Shown one piece after another: positions 11,911-21,171 of a DNA stretch of 44,627 nt (positions within the stretch are counted from its first letter, which is position 1; each line of letters begins with the position of its first letter). The DNA lies in the IMG/VR virus record IMGVR_UViG_3300005253_000113, positions 1-44,627 of that record; one strand, 5' to 3'. The notes under the pieces are model-generated. The model saw only the letters and a program-made list of their open reading frames with translations. It did not search any database and was not told where the DNA came from. This stretch comes from a virus. A program made the position numbers and the translations under genes.

Positions 11911-13701
11911 ATGGCAAACATGAGTGTAAAGGAAGCTATAGCAGCGTATCTATACCAGAAGAATGAGAAATACTCCGGGCTGAGGAAGTTGCAGGATACC
12001 GAAGAGACCTACTATCTGCAAACTTTCAACCCGTTCCCCAATGAAGATGCGAGTCACCCCTATATCACTCACAAAGTGAAACCCCCCAGGGGCAGGCGGA
12101 TTGTAGACGGCCCCGCTGATTGGCTTTCGATGGATAAAGTCGTGTGCCATATACCCCCGAAGGCAAAACCCAGTGGCGAGGAGACGCAGAAGGCAAAAGA
12201 CCAGGCCAACCTCAAAGAGACATGGTGTCAGGCGTTGTTGGACTGGCAGGCCATGCTACAGCCCTATTACCTGCGTATGGCGGCATTGCAGAACCCATTG
12301 AGGGGTGAGGTCTACCTAAAGGTTGATGCAGACTGGAACTATGTCAAGAACCCGGACGAATATGACGGCATACCCTTCAAGTGGAGTGTCCCCGATAGCC
12401 GGATGGTGTATGCAACACTTGATATGGACTCCTACTCAAGGCCACTATTGCTCTTCGAGGAGAAAGTTCACACCTACGAGCATGTCGAGCGACTGATGAA
12501 GCAATGGAACAAAGGCAAAACCTCCATGCCTAAAGGCATTGACTCGCACAGAGATGTATTCCTGGTCGAGTGGTGGACACCTACCACTAGAGGCTATTTT
12601 GCAGGGCAAGGGGGTGTAACAGGAACATCATGGCACGCCATACCCCTAGGCGGCGAAGAAGCGGCTAATAACCCCGCAGGAGTAGTCCCCTATATACGGG
12701 GCTTCAGCCCGTTGGGGATATGGCCGTATGACGGAGATCTGACCAAGTTGATATTCGGCTTCCTGAGACCAATGGGTGATGTCATCGTGCAGGACTCACG
12801 GGACAGGAGCAAGATAGACACCATCACCAACTATTGGGCAGCGCCGATAACAAGTTGGATAGTGTCTGATGCATCCTACCCGTTAAGCGATGCTGATTTG
12901 ACAATAGCCCCAGGGCATGTCTATACCGAGGTGAAAGGGGTAAAAGAGCTGAAGATACAGCCTCCACCTTCGATACCGTCATCGTTAGTTCAACAGATAG
13001 AGTTGAACGAAAGGTTGATGGAGGAGTTCGATCCCATGCTGCTGCGGGGCAAAGGGCAAGCTGGTGAGACTGCCGTAGGCCAGAGCCAGAGAGTGGGGCT
13101 GGGGTTGCAGAAGTGGGAGCCATTGAAGATAACCCTGAAGCATGTGATAGCGAACGCCCTATCCACGACACTGAAGATTGTGGAGAATATGGGCGTGCCA
13201 GTGAAGATAAACGAGAAGTCCATAGCTAAAGAGGACATAGAGGGGTATTACAGGATAGAGGTGGACATCAAACCTGGCAACCCGGAGGAACAGACCAGGC
13301 GGATGCTAATGTATAAAGACCTTAAGCTGGACTACCCCAGAGACAGAGCCGTAGAGGACTTCCTGGGTGAGGAAAACGCTACCGAGTTCAATAGACAACT
13401 TGACCTTGACCGTATGTATGAACTTATGCGCGACACCCCAGGTTCCCTCGTATGGCAACTGGTGGAGAAGCAGGTTGTGCAAGAGTTGGGGTTGGAGAAA
13501 GAGGTAGCAGAGTTGGAGGCTGAGGCGAAACGGAGAGAAGCGGTTGAGGGAAAGGCCACAAGGAGCGGCGGACGGGTGGTGGGCGGTAGCCCCACCAGGG
13601 GCGAGGCAGGCGTAGCAGGCCCTCCACCTATACCCGAGCCACAGTCTCAGGAAGATTTTAATGCTGCTAGAGAAGCCGTGGCTTCTCTAGGGGGTGGCTG
13701 A
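11911..13701 (+). CDS. Portal protein
   Basis: 596 residues, starting immediately after the large terminase stop. Position, length and pattern fit a portal: N-terminal helical part, a central segment with GEVYLKVDADWN and PYIRGFSPLGIWPYDG, then the long helix and basic clip region around IELNERLMEEFDPMLLRGKG with ETAVGQSQRVG, and an acidic helical tail. The C-terminus is Gly/Pro-rich. Twelve copies would form the DNA channel. No protease is fused. A perfect 11-base inverted repeat lies in its last codons (13667-13690). Confidence 0.85.
   Translation: MANMSVKEAIAAYLYQKNEKYSGLRKLQDTEETYYLQTFNPFPNEDASHPYITHKVKPPRGRRIVDGPADWLSMDKVVCHIPPKAKPSGEETQKAKDQANLKETWCQALLDWQAMLQPYYLRMAALQNPLRGEVYLKVDADWNYVKNPDEYDGIPFKWSVPDSRMVYATLDMDSYSRPLLLFEEKVHTYEHVERLMKQWNKGKTSMPKGIDSHRDVFLVEWWTPTTRGYFAGQGGVTGTSWHAIPLGGEEAANNPAGVVPYIRGFSPLGIWPYDGDLTKLIFGFLRPMGDVIVQDSRDRSKIDTITNYWAAPITSWIVSDASYPLSDADLTIAPGHVYTEVKGVKELKIQPPPSIPSSLVQQIELNERLMEEFDPMLLRGKGQAGETAVGQSQRVGLGLQKWEPLKITLKHVIANALSTTLKIVENMGVPVKINEKSIAKEDIEGYYRIEVDIKPGNPEEQTRRMLMYKDLKLDYPRDRAVEDFLGEENATEFNRQLDLDRMYELMRDTPGSLVWQLVEKQVVQELGLEKEVAELEAEAKRREAVEGKATRSGGRVVGGSPTRGEAGVAGPPPIPEPQSQEDFNAAREAVASLGGG
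13667..13690. repeat. Perfect inverted repeat at the 3' end of the portal gene
   Basis: CTAGAGAAGCC (13667-13677), two bases, GGCTTCTCTAG (13680-13690). As RNA it folds into a stem with a four-base loop just before the portal stop (13699-13701). No T run follows, so it is not a typical terminator. It may protect or cleave the mRNA, or be a protein site. Confidence 0.6.
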
Positions 13702-13964
13702 TGGCCGAGGATAAAGGAGTTCTCCGATTCCTGATAGACGGGATAAAAGACAGAGTGAGGGAGCAGGGCAAGTCTATGGCCGAGTTCCTGGGGCCGATAA
13801 AAGAGAAGAAGTCGCCCCAGGAGCAGATGATGGCATATAAAGACATGACACCAGAACTCTGGGCAAAGTTGACGGGCGAGCAGGGCGTGGAGGAAACGGC
13901 AGACTTCCAGAGGGAGATGGAAAGGAGGGAGAACATCAGTGAGTCCCACAAGAGAAGGATTTAG
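13701..13964 (+). CDS. Hypothetical helical protein, 87 aa
   Basis: ATG 13701 overlaps the last base of the portal stop. Charged and helical with short repeats of Lys/Glu (GIKDRVREQGKSMAEFLG, then KEKKSPQEQMMAYKDM). It overlaps the next gene by 26 bases. The position between portal and internal proteins suggests a head-associated protein. Confidence 0.65.
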   Translation: MAEDKGVLRFLIDGIKDRVREQGKSMAEFLGPIKEKKSPQEQMMAYKDMTPELWAKLTGEQGVEETADFQREMERRENISESHKRRI

Positions 13965-15516
13965 AGCCAGCAGTTACCTGTTTCGTGACCCTATAGATAA
14001 CCCACCGACCACTTTGGGCATTGGGGGAGAAGATGATGGCGACCCGATAGACGCTAGAGACCCCCGTCTTCACGATCCCACAAAGGTTCCCCCTTTTCCA
14101 CCACCTGAAGGCCAGGAGTGGGATTGGAACGGTGATGTATTCTCGTGGGAACTTATAAAGGTTCAGCCAGGGAAAGTTAGTCGAGAAACACTCCCCTGGA
14201 AAGACCCCGAAACAGGTAAAGTTGTCAATGCCATGTTCCGCATTGACGGCCAGGGGAACTTTGTCGATGTTGACGAGCAAGGGACACCCCAACCCTCGTA
14301 TGTCCTCCCTGGTATCCCCGATGTCCTCACCGCCGCACAAGCGGATGCTTCCACTATCCAGAAGGAACGCAATGCCCTCCAGAGGGAAGTCAACAAGAGC
14401 ACCAGCGAGTATCGGGCAAGCCAGAAGGAACTACTAGACCTACAGATAAAATTTGAGAAGGAGATAAACCCCGAAAGAAAAACTCTACTCCAAACCCAAA
14501 TAGCCCAAATCAAGGCCAACATGGAGACTGCCAAAGCCACCATTGACATTAGGAGTCGGGAACTGGACTCGGCAGATGAGAAGTGGCGGGTCAGCCTGGA
14601 TAGATTGACGGGTTTGGATGCTACACAAGCCGACCAGTGGGAACGGGTGTTCTCACGGGCCACTGGCGACAAAGAGGCGGACAGGGCCTATCGGGAAAAG
14701 GTGTTCGGACTGAGTGCAGCTAAGACATCGAGGGAGTTGGCTCAAGGGGATAGGGCGCTTGACCTGGCAGAGCGGAAACTGAATGAGACGAAGGAGAAAA
14801 TACAGACCGAGGAACGGCTGAGGACAGTCCGTGACATGATACAGGGTGGCAGGACTGTGACCGGCGATCCATTCACCGCCACCCCATCAGGCAGAGAGTC
14901 AGGAGACCAACCTCTTTATCAATCGCTTGGTGGCAGACTGACTGTCTTTAATGAGTTGAGAAGGGCGGGATTCCAGCCAAAGGAAATCCTGGCTAATATG
15001 GGTGTGCCTCAAGAGGAGATAAACCGCCTTGAACGCACAGGACAACTTGATATTGGAGTGCCATCTGTCCAGATTCCAGAAAGGCCATTGCCAGGTAGCC
15101 CGTTGGCGAACCTGGCAGGAGTGAGACTACAGGCAGGCGCTGTGGGCACCCCAGGGCTTCCAGGCACGCCGAGGAGAGAACCTGAATTTGCCCAAGCTAT
15201 AAGGGCTGGGTTCAAGTCAACTGTGCCAGGTGTGTCAGGTGATGTTGAGGAAGCATTAAGACTACCATCAGCCACCCTCAACCTCCGTAGGCCAATGTCC
15301 TTTGGTGGCGACCAAGTGGCTACGCAACGGTCACGAATAGCCTTTGCTTTTAAGAAGGGCCAGGACGTGTCGGGGCTGAGGCAGCAACTGACAAGAATTG
15401 AGGAAGAGGAGAGTTTGCAACGGGGGCTAGGCGCAGCCGCAGCATTTCAGAGAACACCTGGATATGCCCAAGTGATAGCTAAAGAGCGCAGACGCAGACC
15501 CTTCTTTCAGAGGTAA
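13939..15516 (+). CDS. Coiled-coil virion-associated protein, 525 aa
   Basis: GTG start at 13939 with GGAGGG upstream. Residues 1-130 are Pro/Asp-rich with little predicted order (KVPPFPPPEGQEWDWNG). Residues about 140-310 are a long coiled coil (NALQREVNKSTSEYRASQKE, later KLNETKEKIQTEERLRTV). The rest is mixed, with a GTPGLPGTP collagen-like spot and a basic C-terminus. It lies in the block normally holding internal or ejection proteins. Function is inferred from position only. Confidence 0.65.
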   Translation: MSPTREGFRASSYLFRDPIDNPPTTLGIGGEDDGDPIDARDPRLHDPTKVPPFPPPEGQEWDWNGDVFSWELIKVQPGKVSRETLPWKDPETGKVVNAMFRIDGQGNFVDVDEQGTPQPSYVLPGIPDVLTAAQADASTIQKERNALQREVNKSTSEYRASQKELLDLQIKFEKEINPERKTLLQTQIAQIKANMETAKATIDIRSRELDSADEKWRVSLDRLTGLDATQADQWERVFSRATGDKEADRAYREKVFGLSAAKTSRELAQGDRALDLAERKLNETKEKIQTEERLRTVRDMIQGGRTVTGDPFTATPSGRESGDQPLYQSLGGRLTVFNELRRAGFQPKEILANMGVPQEEINRLERTGQLDIGVPSVQIPERPLPGSPLANLAGVRLQAGAVGTPGLPGTPRREPEFAQAIRAGFKSTVPGVSGDVEEALRLPSATLNLRRPMSFGGDQVATQRSRIAFAFKKGQDVSGLRQQLTRIEEEESLQRGLGAAAAFQRTPGYAQVIAKERRRRPFFQR

Positions 15517-15519
15517 GCC

Positions 15520-15615
15520 ATGGGAGCGAATAAGAAAAAGAAACAACAGGGGAAGCGTAACAAGGCGCAACGCAAGGCCGAACTGAAGCAACGGCAAGAA
15601 GGTAAGGGTAAGTAA
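15520..15615 (+). CDS. Very basic peptide, 31 aa
   Basis: ATG 15520 directly after the previous stop. Nearly half its residues are Lys, Arg or Gln (KKKKQQGKRNKAQRKAELKQ). Such peptides occur as DNA-condensing or packaged phage proteins. Role unproven. Confidence 0.5.
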   Translation: MGANKKKKQQGKRNKAQRKAELKQRQEGKGK

Positions 15616-15616
15616 G

Positions 15617-18600
15617 TTGGCAGTAAAGTTTTGGGGTTTCGCTCCACCCGGCCATAAGCAACGAGAACGGCTGAATCTGCTAAAGGCCATGCTGGATGCT
15701 GGGAATGGCGGTGGAGGTGGGGAACCCCCTGTAGAGCCACCACAGCCACCTGTGGAGCCGCCATTCACCCCTACGGGCATAGCAGCGTTCAGGGGAGGGC
15801 AGCAGCCGACAGTGGGCAGACAGCCCGTGGCCCCGTTTGCCACTAGAGGCGAGCAGTTCGAGGAAGGGGAAGTGACGCCTGGGCCTTCACTCTTGGAGCG
15901 TGGCACAGGAGCGGTAAGGAGCTTCTTGGATAGGCCGTCTCCATTTGAAACTGCCGGGGAATTTCTACAAAAGCCCATTGAAGATGTAATCCCCTACAAG
16001 CCAGCATTGAAAAAGGCAGAGGCGGGGTTTCAAAAGGGATTTGCGTGGCGAAAGGCCAATATCCTTGAACCTTTGACGGCTGTGGCATGGTCTTTGAAAG
16101 AAGGTATTGACATCAGGGAGGCGCTACGAAAAGGCGACCTTGAGTCCCTTGTGCCAGCATATAGGGAAGCCGTGCCTGAATGGGAGAGGGATATTAGCGA
16201 GGAGTTTTTTGACCCTCTAATACTTCTTCCGGCTATAGGTTGGCCTAGACTACCAGTGAAATTAGCTGGCCTGGGTAAAGAAAACTTAAAAGTTTTGGAA
16301 GGGGTCAGGAAGGCACTAGCTGGGAAATATAAAGCAATTCCCGATTTGGAAATGGGCGGCATTCGTGTCCCCCGAGCGGGCGTTGAGCCTGTCCCCCCTG
16401 CGGGCGTGGCAAGGGCGGGGGAAGTAGCTGCCATACGCCGTGAAGTAGTTGAAATCAAGCCCCTTTTACAGAACGCTCACGATAAGATAAACAGGATTAG
16501 GAATGTCAGAGGGGGGCCTCACGAGCTTATTGCCCAAGAGTTTGAAAAACTTGAGTTAAAAGGGTTAGATACTACTGCGGCTTGGGAATCCCTTCTGAAA
16601 TATAAAAATCTAAGAACTTTTAGCCCTGAAGATTTTGCAACTACCGCTCAAGCTAAGGCTGCAAAACAAGTCCTATGGGATGAATTTCTAGGTAAAGTAA
16701 AGGCCATTCGGCCTAAACAGGCAGCCCCCGAAGCGGTAGGGGTTGGGCCTGCCGCTGTGCCAGATGTTGTCTACCACGGGAGCGGCACGGCAGACATCAA
16801 GCAGTTTTTAACCAGTCCTGAGGACTTAGCTGGGAGCACTGGCGCTTCTACGGCCAGGCTCGGAACCTTTTTCACTGAAAATCCAGATATAGCGACTGTG
16901 GCTGCTTTCGGATTCTCTAAATTTGGCGCCTTTTCTAAGAGCCGCAATCCTACCTTATACACGGCCCGCTTGAACTTGCGAAACCCTCTCAACCTTGATA
17001 CTCTTTCACCCGATGTAGTTGCCAAACTGGATACGGCTTTTCCTGGCTTTGCTAAGGTGTTCAACGAGTCCGAGGATAAGTTCTCAGTTGTGCAGTTCTT
17101 GGCCAAGCAGAAACCGAAGGGATACAACCCCGGAAACTTCTCCTCGTTTGCAAAAGCCCATGGCGTGACCGACGATGCAGTAATTCAGCAGATGTGGAAA
17201 GATAGGTCGTCCGAGTTGTTCTCTAAATGGCAAAGTTTTAAGCAGGAAGGTCTGCGAACCCGTTTTACCTCTGCTCCTGAAACCCTGAAGGGTATGGGGT
17301 ATGACGGTATAGTAGTGAGGACAATGGCGGATTCGGGTGAACTTTTAGGCAAACAACGACAGTTCATAGTGTTTGACACTGACAACATAAGTATTGTCAA
17401 ACAGAAGTCAATTACAGAGGACATAGTTGCCCCGCTAGGGACAGAAGCCCTGCCCCCTGCGGCGGCAGCGATACCCCCAGCCCAAGCGGTCAAGCCCCCT
17501 GTTGCGGCTCCTGCGGCGATTACGAAGGCACAACCCGTTACAGCCCCGCAGCAGACCACTCAGCGTGTTCGGGCAGTCCAGCAGAAGGCCGTAGAGCAAC
17601 CTACCAGTGTAGCACCGGCAGAGGCTAAGGTTGCCCATGTTGAAACGGCTGCACCTGATGCGGGTGGTCAACCACCCCGTAAGCCCCCCAGAGTGGGGGC
17701 AAAACCAACCCAACCCGCCAAAGAGCCTTCTGATATACTCCACGAAATCTCTGAAAAGGCCGTAGGGAAAGAACGCCCTGACCAGACCCTTCTAAGACTC
17801 CATGAGGGTGCAATTAGTGATGCCCAAAGGGTAGTCAATATCACTGTCCGAACAGGTGGGGATAAACTGAAGGCAACGGGGATAGGGACTACAAAGCAGG
17901 GCCAGACAGTTGCCAGAGAGCAGGATATACCGAAACTAGATGAACTCTATAATGCCCTGCATAACCCTAGCAAGGTGGCTTCTGGCGAAGTTAAAATACC
18001 ACAGGGCATGGATGACATTTACAAGGAACTACGGGAACTTACCGATTGGGAGACGGTAGCGAGGTTGGACTTTGACCCAGAGATGGCTACGGTAGCGGAT
18101 TACTTCTATCGAGGTTGGAAACCTCCTAAAGACATGTTTCCTACTGGGGTGACTCAAGGTAGGCCGTTGGTCAGAACCCCCGCCTTCAAGAAACCTCGTG
18201 TTGACGCTACATATCAGGAAATGAGAGATCTGGGGTTTGAACCACTGTCCTTTAACCCCTATCAGCAGTGGGCTATCTCTCGTATGCAGGGAGTCAAATA
18301 CAGGGAGCAGATGGAGTTGGTGGAACACCTGAAGGGTATGGGGGATGACCTGATAAAGCCCCACGAAGGTGGGCCTATCCCTGCCGGTTGGCGAGTGCCG
18401 GAGGTTGGCCCTGCCTTTGAAGGCAAACCTTTTTCTACTTTAGACGCTCAGGGCAATCCCCAGTCCATGTTTACCAGGCGGTGGATAACCACTGATTCAG
18501 TGGCCAACATGCTGGAGAATATGCATGGCAAACGCCCCAATCTGGGCAGAATAGGTATCGGCGGAAAGTCCTTTGATCCATTGGCGATTATAGACTGGCT

Positions 18601-20806
18601 GACCTTTGTGCCGAAACGGGCAAAGCTATTTGGCTCGTTCTTTCAGCAGATGGACTTCCTTAACCGTAGTGGTGCGGGAGCCTGGTCTATGATGGTCGAC
18701 TCCCTTCAGGCAGGGAAGCCGTTACAAGCGGTGAAGGCTCTAGCCCTTTACCCCAAAAGCGCAGGGCAAATCCTCAAGTCCAACTTTAGTCCTACTACCC
18801 GATTGAACCTGGCGAAGCAACTTGACAGCACCGAGCCACTTATCCAGGGACGGCCAGGGGTGAATTTGAACGGCATAAGCAAAGCTGGCCTGTCTACCAC
18901 AGATGTAACTATGTTTAAAGGTGCTGCTGCGGGTGATGAAATCCTGCAAATGGCTAAGGATACAGGAGCAATTAAGAAGGCGTTTGGGGCTGTCAAAGAA
19001 GCAGAACTGGCTATGCGCCGAGGGCTTTTTGAGGGTGTCTATCGGGCTGCCATTATCACAGATATACAACGCAATATTGCACCTGTGGCAGCCAGACTCT
19101 ATCCCCGCCTCAACGATGCCCAACTGAATGGTATGATAGCCAAGATAGCCAATGTAAAATACTCCACGATACCCGCTTCCCAGAGCGTCATACAGAACCG
19201 TGTCCTGCGTGAGACCTTGCGGCGGGTATTCTTCTCAGTCAACGAATCGGAGGGTTTGCTGCGACAGGCGGCAGGGGCTATCAAGGGGCCACAGGCGGCA
19301 TACTGGCGCAGACATTGGATAGGAACATACCTATTCCTTGTCTCGACTGCTGAGGTTATCCACTATGCGTCAACAGGTGAACATCTGCCAGCAGAGCGGT
19401 TTATTCCCATAGCTAAGGATAATTGGGGGCCGTTGCCATTTAGTTACAATACCCGCTTTGCTGCCCCCACCATACCGATTAAGGGCAAAGAAGGGGCAGA
19501 GGTGACGCTGGATTTGGCGGGACAGATGGACACGGCCCTGAGAGTGCTTAACCCCCAGAACTTCGTGGAGTCTAGGGAAAGCGTGCCTTTAAGGGCGATA
19601 CTTAACCAGAAAAACGGCACTAACTTCTTTGACCTGCCCATTGATAAGGTCGGACCTGGGGGTGTGGTATCCAGGACGGCACAGTTGGCACGAGACCTGT
19701 TTGCCCCTATCGGTATAGGGGGCATAGCTACTGAGGCTGCCAGGCAACTTATTCCTGGGGCAGAAGAGGCTATACCGCCAGAAGAAACCCGCTTGGGGTT
19801 GATGGGCTTGGCTGTGCAGGCTACAGGAGTCAATCTGAGGGCCGAGAGAACCCGTGACTTTATTGTGAGATTGGGGGAAAAAGAGGGTATAAATGAGAAG
19901 CGGTTGGCTGAGGGCAAAGAACCGTGGGATGGGACTTGGGATGGGTTGACACGACCCGAAAGACGTCAGCTTGAACTATTGCCAGAAGCCAGGAGTTTCT
20001 TTGCCGCTGCTGGACAAACACAAGGGCAGATAGGTAGAGAAGCACGCCAAGACCGCTTTGACCGCCACCTGGGTATTGACCGATGGGTGGATGCAGGGCA
20101 GATGGTCAATCCCGATGGCTCGCCCATGCTGGATGATAACGGCAACCCACGGCCATTTTCAAAGAAGCAATGGAGGGATGCCCACTACGGGATACAACGT
20201 GAAGCCATGATTGAGTCTGAGGCATACCAGCGGTGGTTCGGGGAGTTCCCCAAGAGGAAGCCCAAGAATGAGAATGAGAAAGCCCTTTTTGGCTACTATG
20301 ACAGGCTGGATGAAGCCACAGGGAAGATGACCCCTGAGAGCTTTGACTCAGCCAAAGTGGACAGATTCTTGGAAGATTATATGAGCAAGCTCACGCCAGC
20401 TCAGGTAAAGTATATTGAGAACGAAATCGGGGCCAACGACACGCCGAAGGCACGGCAGTTTCGTCTTGATAAGAGGGTAATTGAGGAGCGTTACTGGGAT
20501 CCCGACCAGGCTTTACGGGATAAGTTGGCGAAGCAGACTGGCATAAACTTTGAATATTGGCTGAATCAGGTGACTATAGCCGAGAACGATGGAGACACAA
20601 TAACTGCCAAGAGGCTTGCAACCCAATATAGGCTGGGGCCTTATGTCAAGAGGATGCAGCAAAACCGCAAACTTATCCGAATGCGAGATGCCGAGGTTGA
20701 CCGACTGCTGGTGGAGTGGGGCTATTATAAGAACCCCGTCAGCCCCGTAAACAGAAGGCAGCAGATACAGAGGGCAAGGGAACTGGCTGTAGCGGGTGGC
20801 CGTTGA
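15617..20806 (+). CDS. Giant polyvalent virion protein with ADP-ribosyltransferase domain, 1,729 aa
   Basis: TTG start at 15617. Layout: Gly/Pro-rich N-terminus; residues about 380-600 match the ART-PolyVal pattern, with VVYHGSGTADIKQF, GTFFTENPDIATVAAFG, LYTARLNLRNPLNLD and MGYDGIVVR ... RQFIVFDTDNI. An Ala/Pro-rich linker lies at about 600-710. A long C-terminal part (about 750-1729) contains repeated helical segments and one hydrophobic stretch (YLFLVSTAEVIHYAS, about 1236) that could touch the membrane during ejection. Polyvalent proteins of this kind are injected with DNA, and ART domains modify host proteins. The catalytic acidic residue of the ART fold was not identified with certainty. 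Probably also replaces separate inner-core proteins. Confidence 0.8.
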   Translation: MAVKFWGFAPPGHKQRERLNLLKAMLDAGNGGGGGEPPVEPPQPPVEPPFTPTGIAAFRGGQQPTVGRQPVAPFATRGEQFEEGEVTPGPSLLERGTGAVRSFLDRPSPFETAGEFLQKPIEDVIPYKPALKKAEAGFQKGFAWRKANILEPLTAVAWSLKEGIDIREALRKGDLESLVPAYREAVPEWERDISEEFFDPLILLPAIGWPRLPVKLAGLGKENLKVLEGVRKALAGKYKAIPDLEMGGIRVPRAGVEPVPPAGVARAGEVAAIRREVVEIKPLLQNAHDKINRIRNVRGGPHELIAQEFEKLELKGLDTTAAWESLLKYKNLRTFSPEDFATTAQAKAAKQVLWDEFLGKVKAIRPKQAAPEAVGVGPAAVPDVVYHGSGTADIKQFLTSPEDLAGSTGASTARLGTFFTENPDIATVAAFGFSKFGAFSKSRNPTLYTARLNLRNPLNLDTLSPDVVAKLDTAFPGFAKVFNESEDKFSVVQFLAKQKPKGYNPGNFSSFAKAHGVTDDAVIQQMWKDRSSELFSKWQSFKQEGLRTRFTSAPETLKGMGYDGIVVRTMADSGELLGKQRQFIVFDTDNISIVKQKSITEDIVAPLGTEALPPAAAAIPPAQAVKPPVAAPAAITKAQPVTAPQQTTQRVRAVQQKAVEQPTSVAPAEAKVAHVETAAPDAGGQPPRKPPRVGAKPTQPAKEPSDILHEISEKAVGKERPDQTLLRLHEGAISDAQRVVNITVRTGGDKLKATGIGTTKQGQTVAREQDIPKLDELYNALHNPSKVASGEVKIPQGMDDIYKELRELTDWETVARLDFDPEMATVADYFYRGWKPPKDMFPTGVTQGRPLVRTPAFKKPRVDATYQEMRDLGFEPLSFNPYQQWAISRMQGVKYREQMELVEHLKGMGDDLIKPHEGGPIPAGWRVPEVGPAFEGKPFSTLDAQGNPQSMFTRRWITTDSVANMLENMHGKRPNLGRIGIGGKSFDPLAIIDWLTFVPKRAKLFGSFFQQMDFLNRSGAGAWSMMVDSLQAGKPLQAVKALALYPKSAGQILKSNFSPTTRLNLAKQLDSTEPLIQGRPGVNLNGISKAGLSTTDVTMFKGAAAGDEILQMAKDTGAIKKAFGAVKEAELAMRRGLFEGVYRAAIITDIQRNIAPVAARLYPRLNDAQLNGMIAKIANVKYSTIPASQSVIQNRVLRETLRRVFFSVNESEGLLRQAAGAIKGPQAAYWRRHWIGTYLFLVSTAEVIHYASTGEHLPAERFIPIAKDNWGPLPFSYNTRFAAPTIPIKGKEGAEVTLDLAGQMDTALRVLNPQNFVESRESVPLRAILNQKNGTNFFDLPIDKVGPGGVVSRTAQLARDLFAPIGIGGIATEAARQLIPGAEEAIPPEETRLGLMGLAVQATGVNLRAERTRDFIVRLGEKEGINEKRLAEGKEPWDGTWDGLTRPERRQLELLPEARSFFAAAGQTQGQIGREARQDRFDRHLGIDRWVDAGQMVNPDGSPMLDDNGNPRPFSKKQWRDAHYGIQREAMIESEAYQRWFGEFPKRKPKNENEKALFGYYDRLDEATGKMTPESFDSAKVDRFLEDYMSKLTPAQVKYIENEIGANDTPKARQFRLDKRVIEERYWDPDQALRDKLAKQTGINFEYWLNQVTIAENDGDTITAKRLATQYRLGPYVKRMQQNRKLIRMRDAEVDRLLVEWGYYKNPVSPVNRRQQIQRARELAVAGGR

Positions 20807-21171
20807 TCAAAGAAGAAACCAAGAGCGATTGGTTTCTTTGGGGCAGGGTAATACTTAAAATCCTCAAGCCCATTACATGGGTGATGATTCTTCCCCATAC
20901 CATCACTAAGTGGCTGAATTGTGTGATTATTCATAGAAGGTTTTGGGAGTATCTGGAATCTAGACATTTCTATCGGCAAGGGTATTTTAGCATATGGCAT
21001 CATTATACTTATTCGGTTAAAAAGTGCTCACGGTGCGGATTGACGCATGATGGAAAGGTTAAAGATGAATCTTGTTGGATGGATTCAGGAAAAGGAGAGA
21101 GTATCCCTTTTAAAGGTGTTCGTTCTTATAACGCTTCATGGCCAGGGGGAGGGGGTTGCCATACCACATGA
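20803..21171 (+). CDS. Hypothetical protein with hydrophobic segment, 122 aa
   Basis: TTG start at 20803 overlaps the stop of the giant gene; its stop overlaps the next ATG. One hydrophobic run (VILKILKPITWVMILPHTI) could be a membrane segment or buried helix. Aromatic-rich middle (RRFWEYLESRHFYRQGYFS) and a single CxxC (KKCSRCGLTHDGK). It may belong to the metabolic cluster that follows or be a late accessory. Family unknown. Confidence 0.6.
   Translation: MIKEETKSDWFLWGRVILKILKPITWVMILPHTITKWLNCVIIHRRFWEYLESRHFYRQGYFSIWHHYTYSVKKCSRCGLTHDGKVKDESCWMDSGKGESIPFKGVRSYNASWPGGGGCHTT

Noticed and set aside
15427-15978. 183-aa minus-strand frame antisense to the giant protein's start
   Set aside because: Its composition (long Pro, Gly and Ser runs) mirrors the Gly/Pro-rich coding sequence on the plus strand, with no ribosome site or domain.
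19444-19917. 157-aa minus-strand frame antisense to the polyvalent protein
   Set aside because: Shadow of a long plus-strand gene; no domain or start signal.
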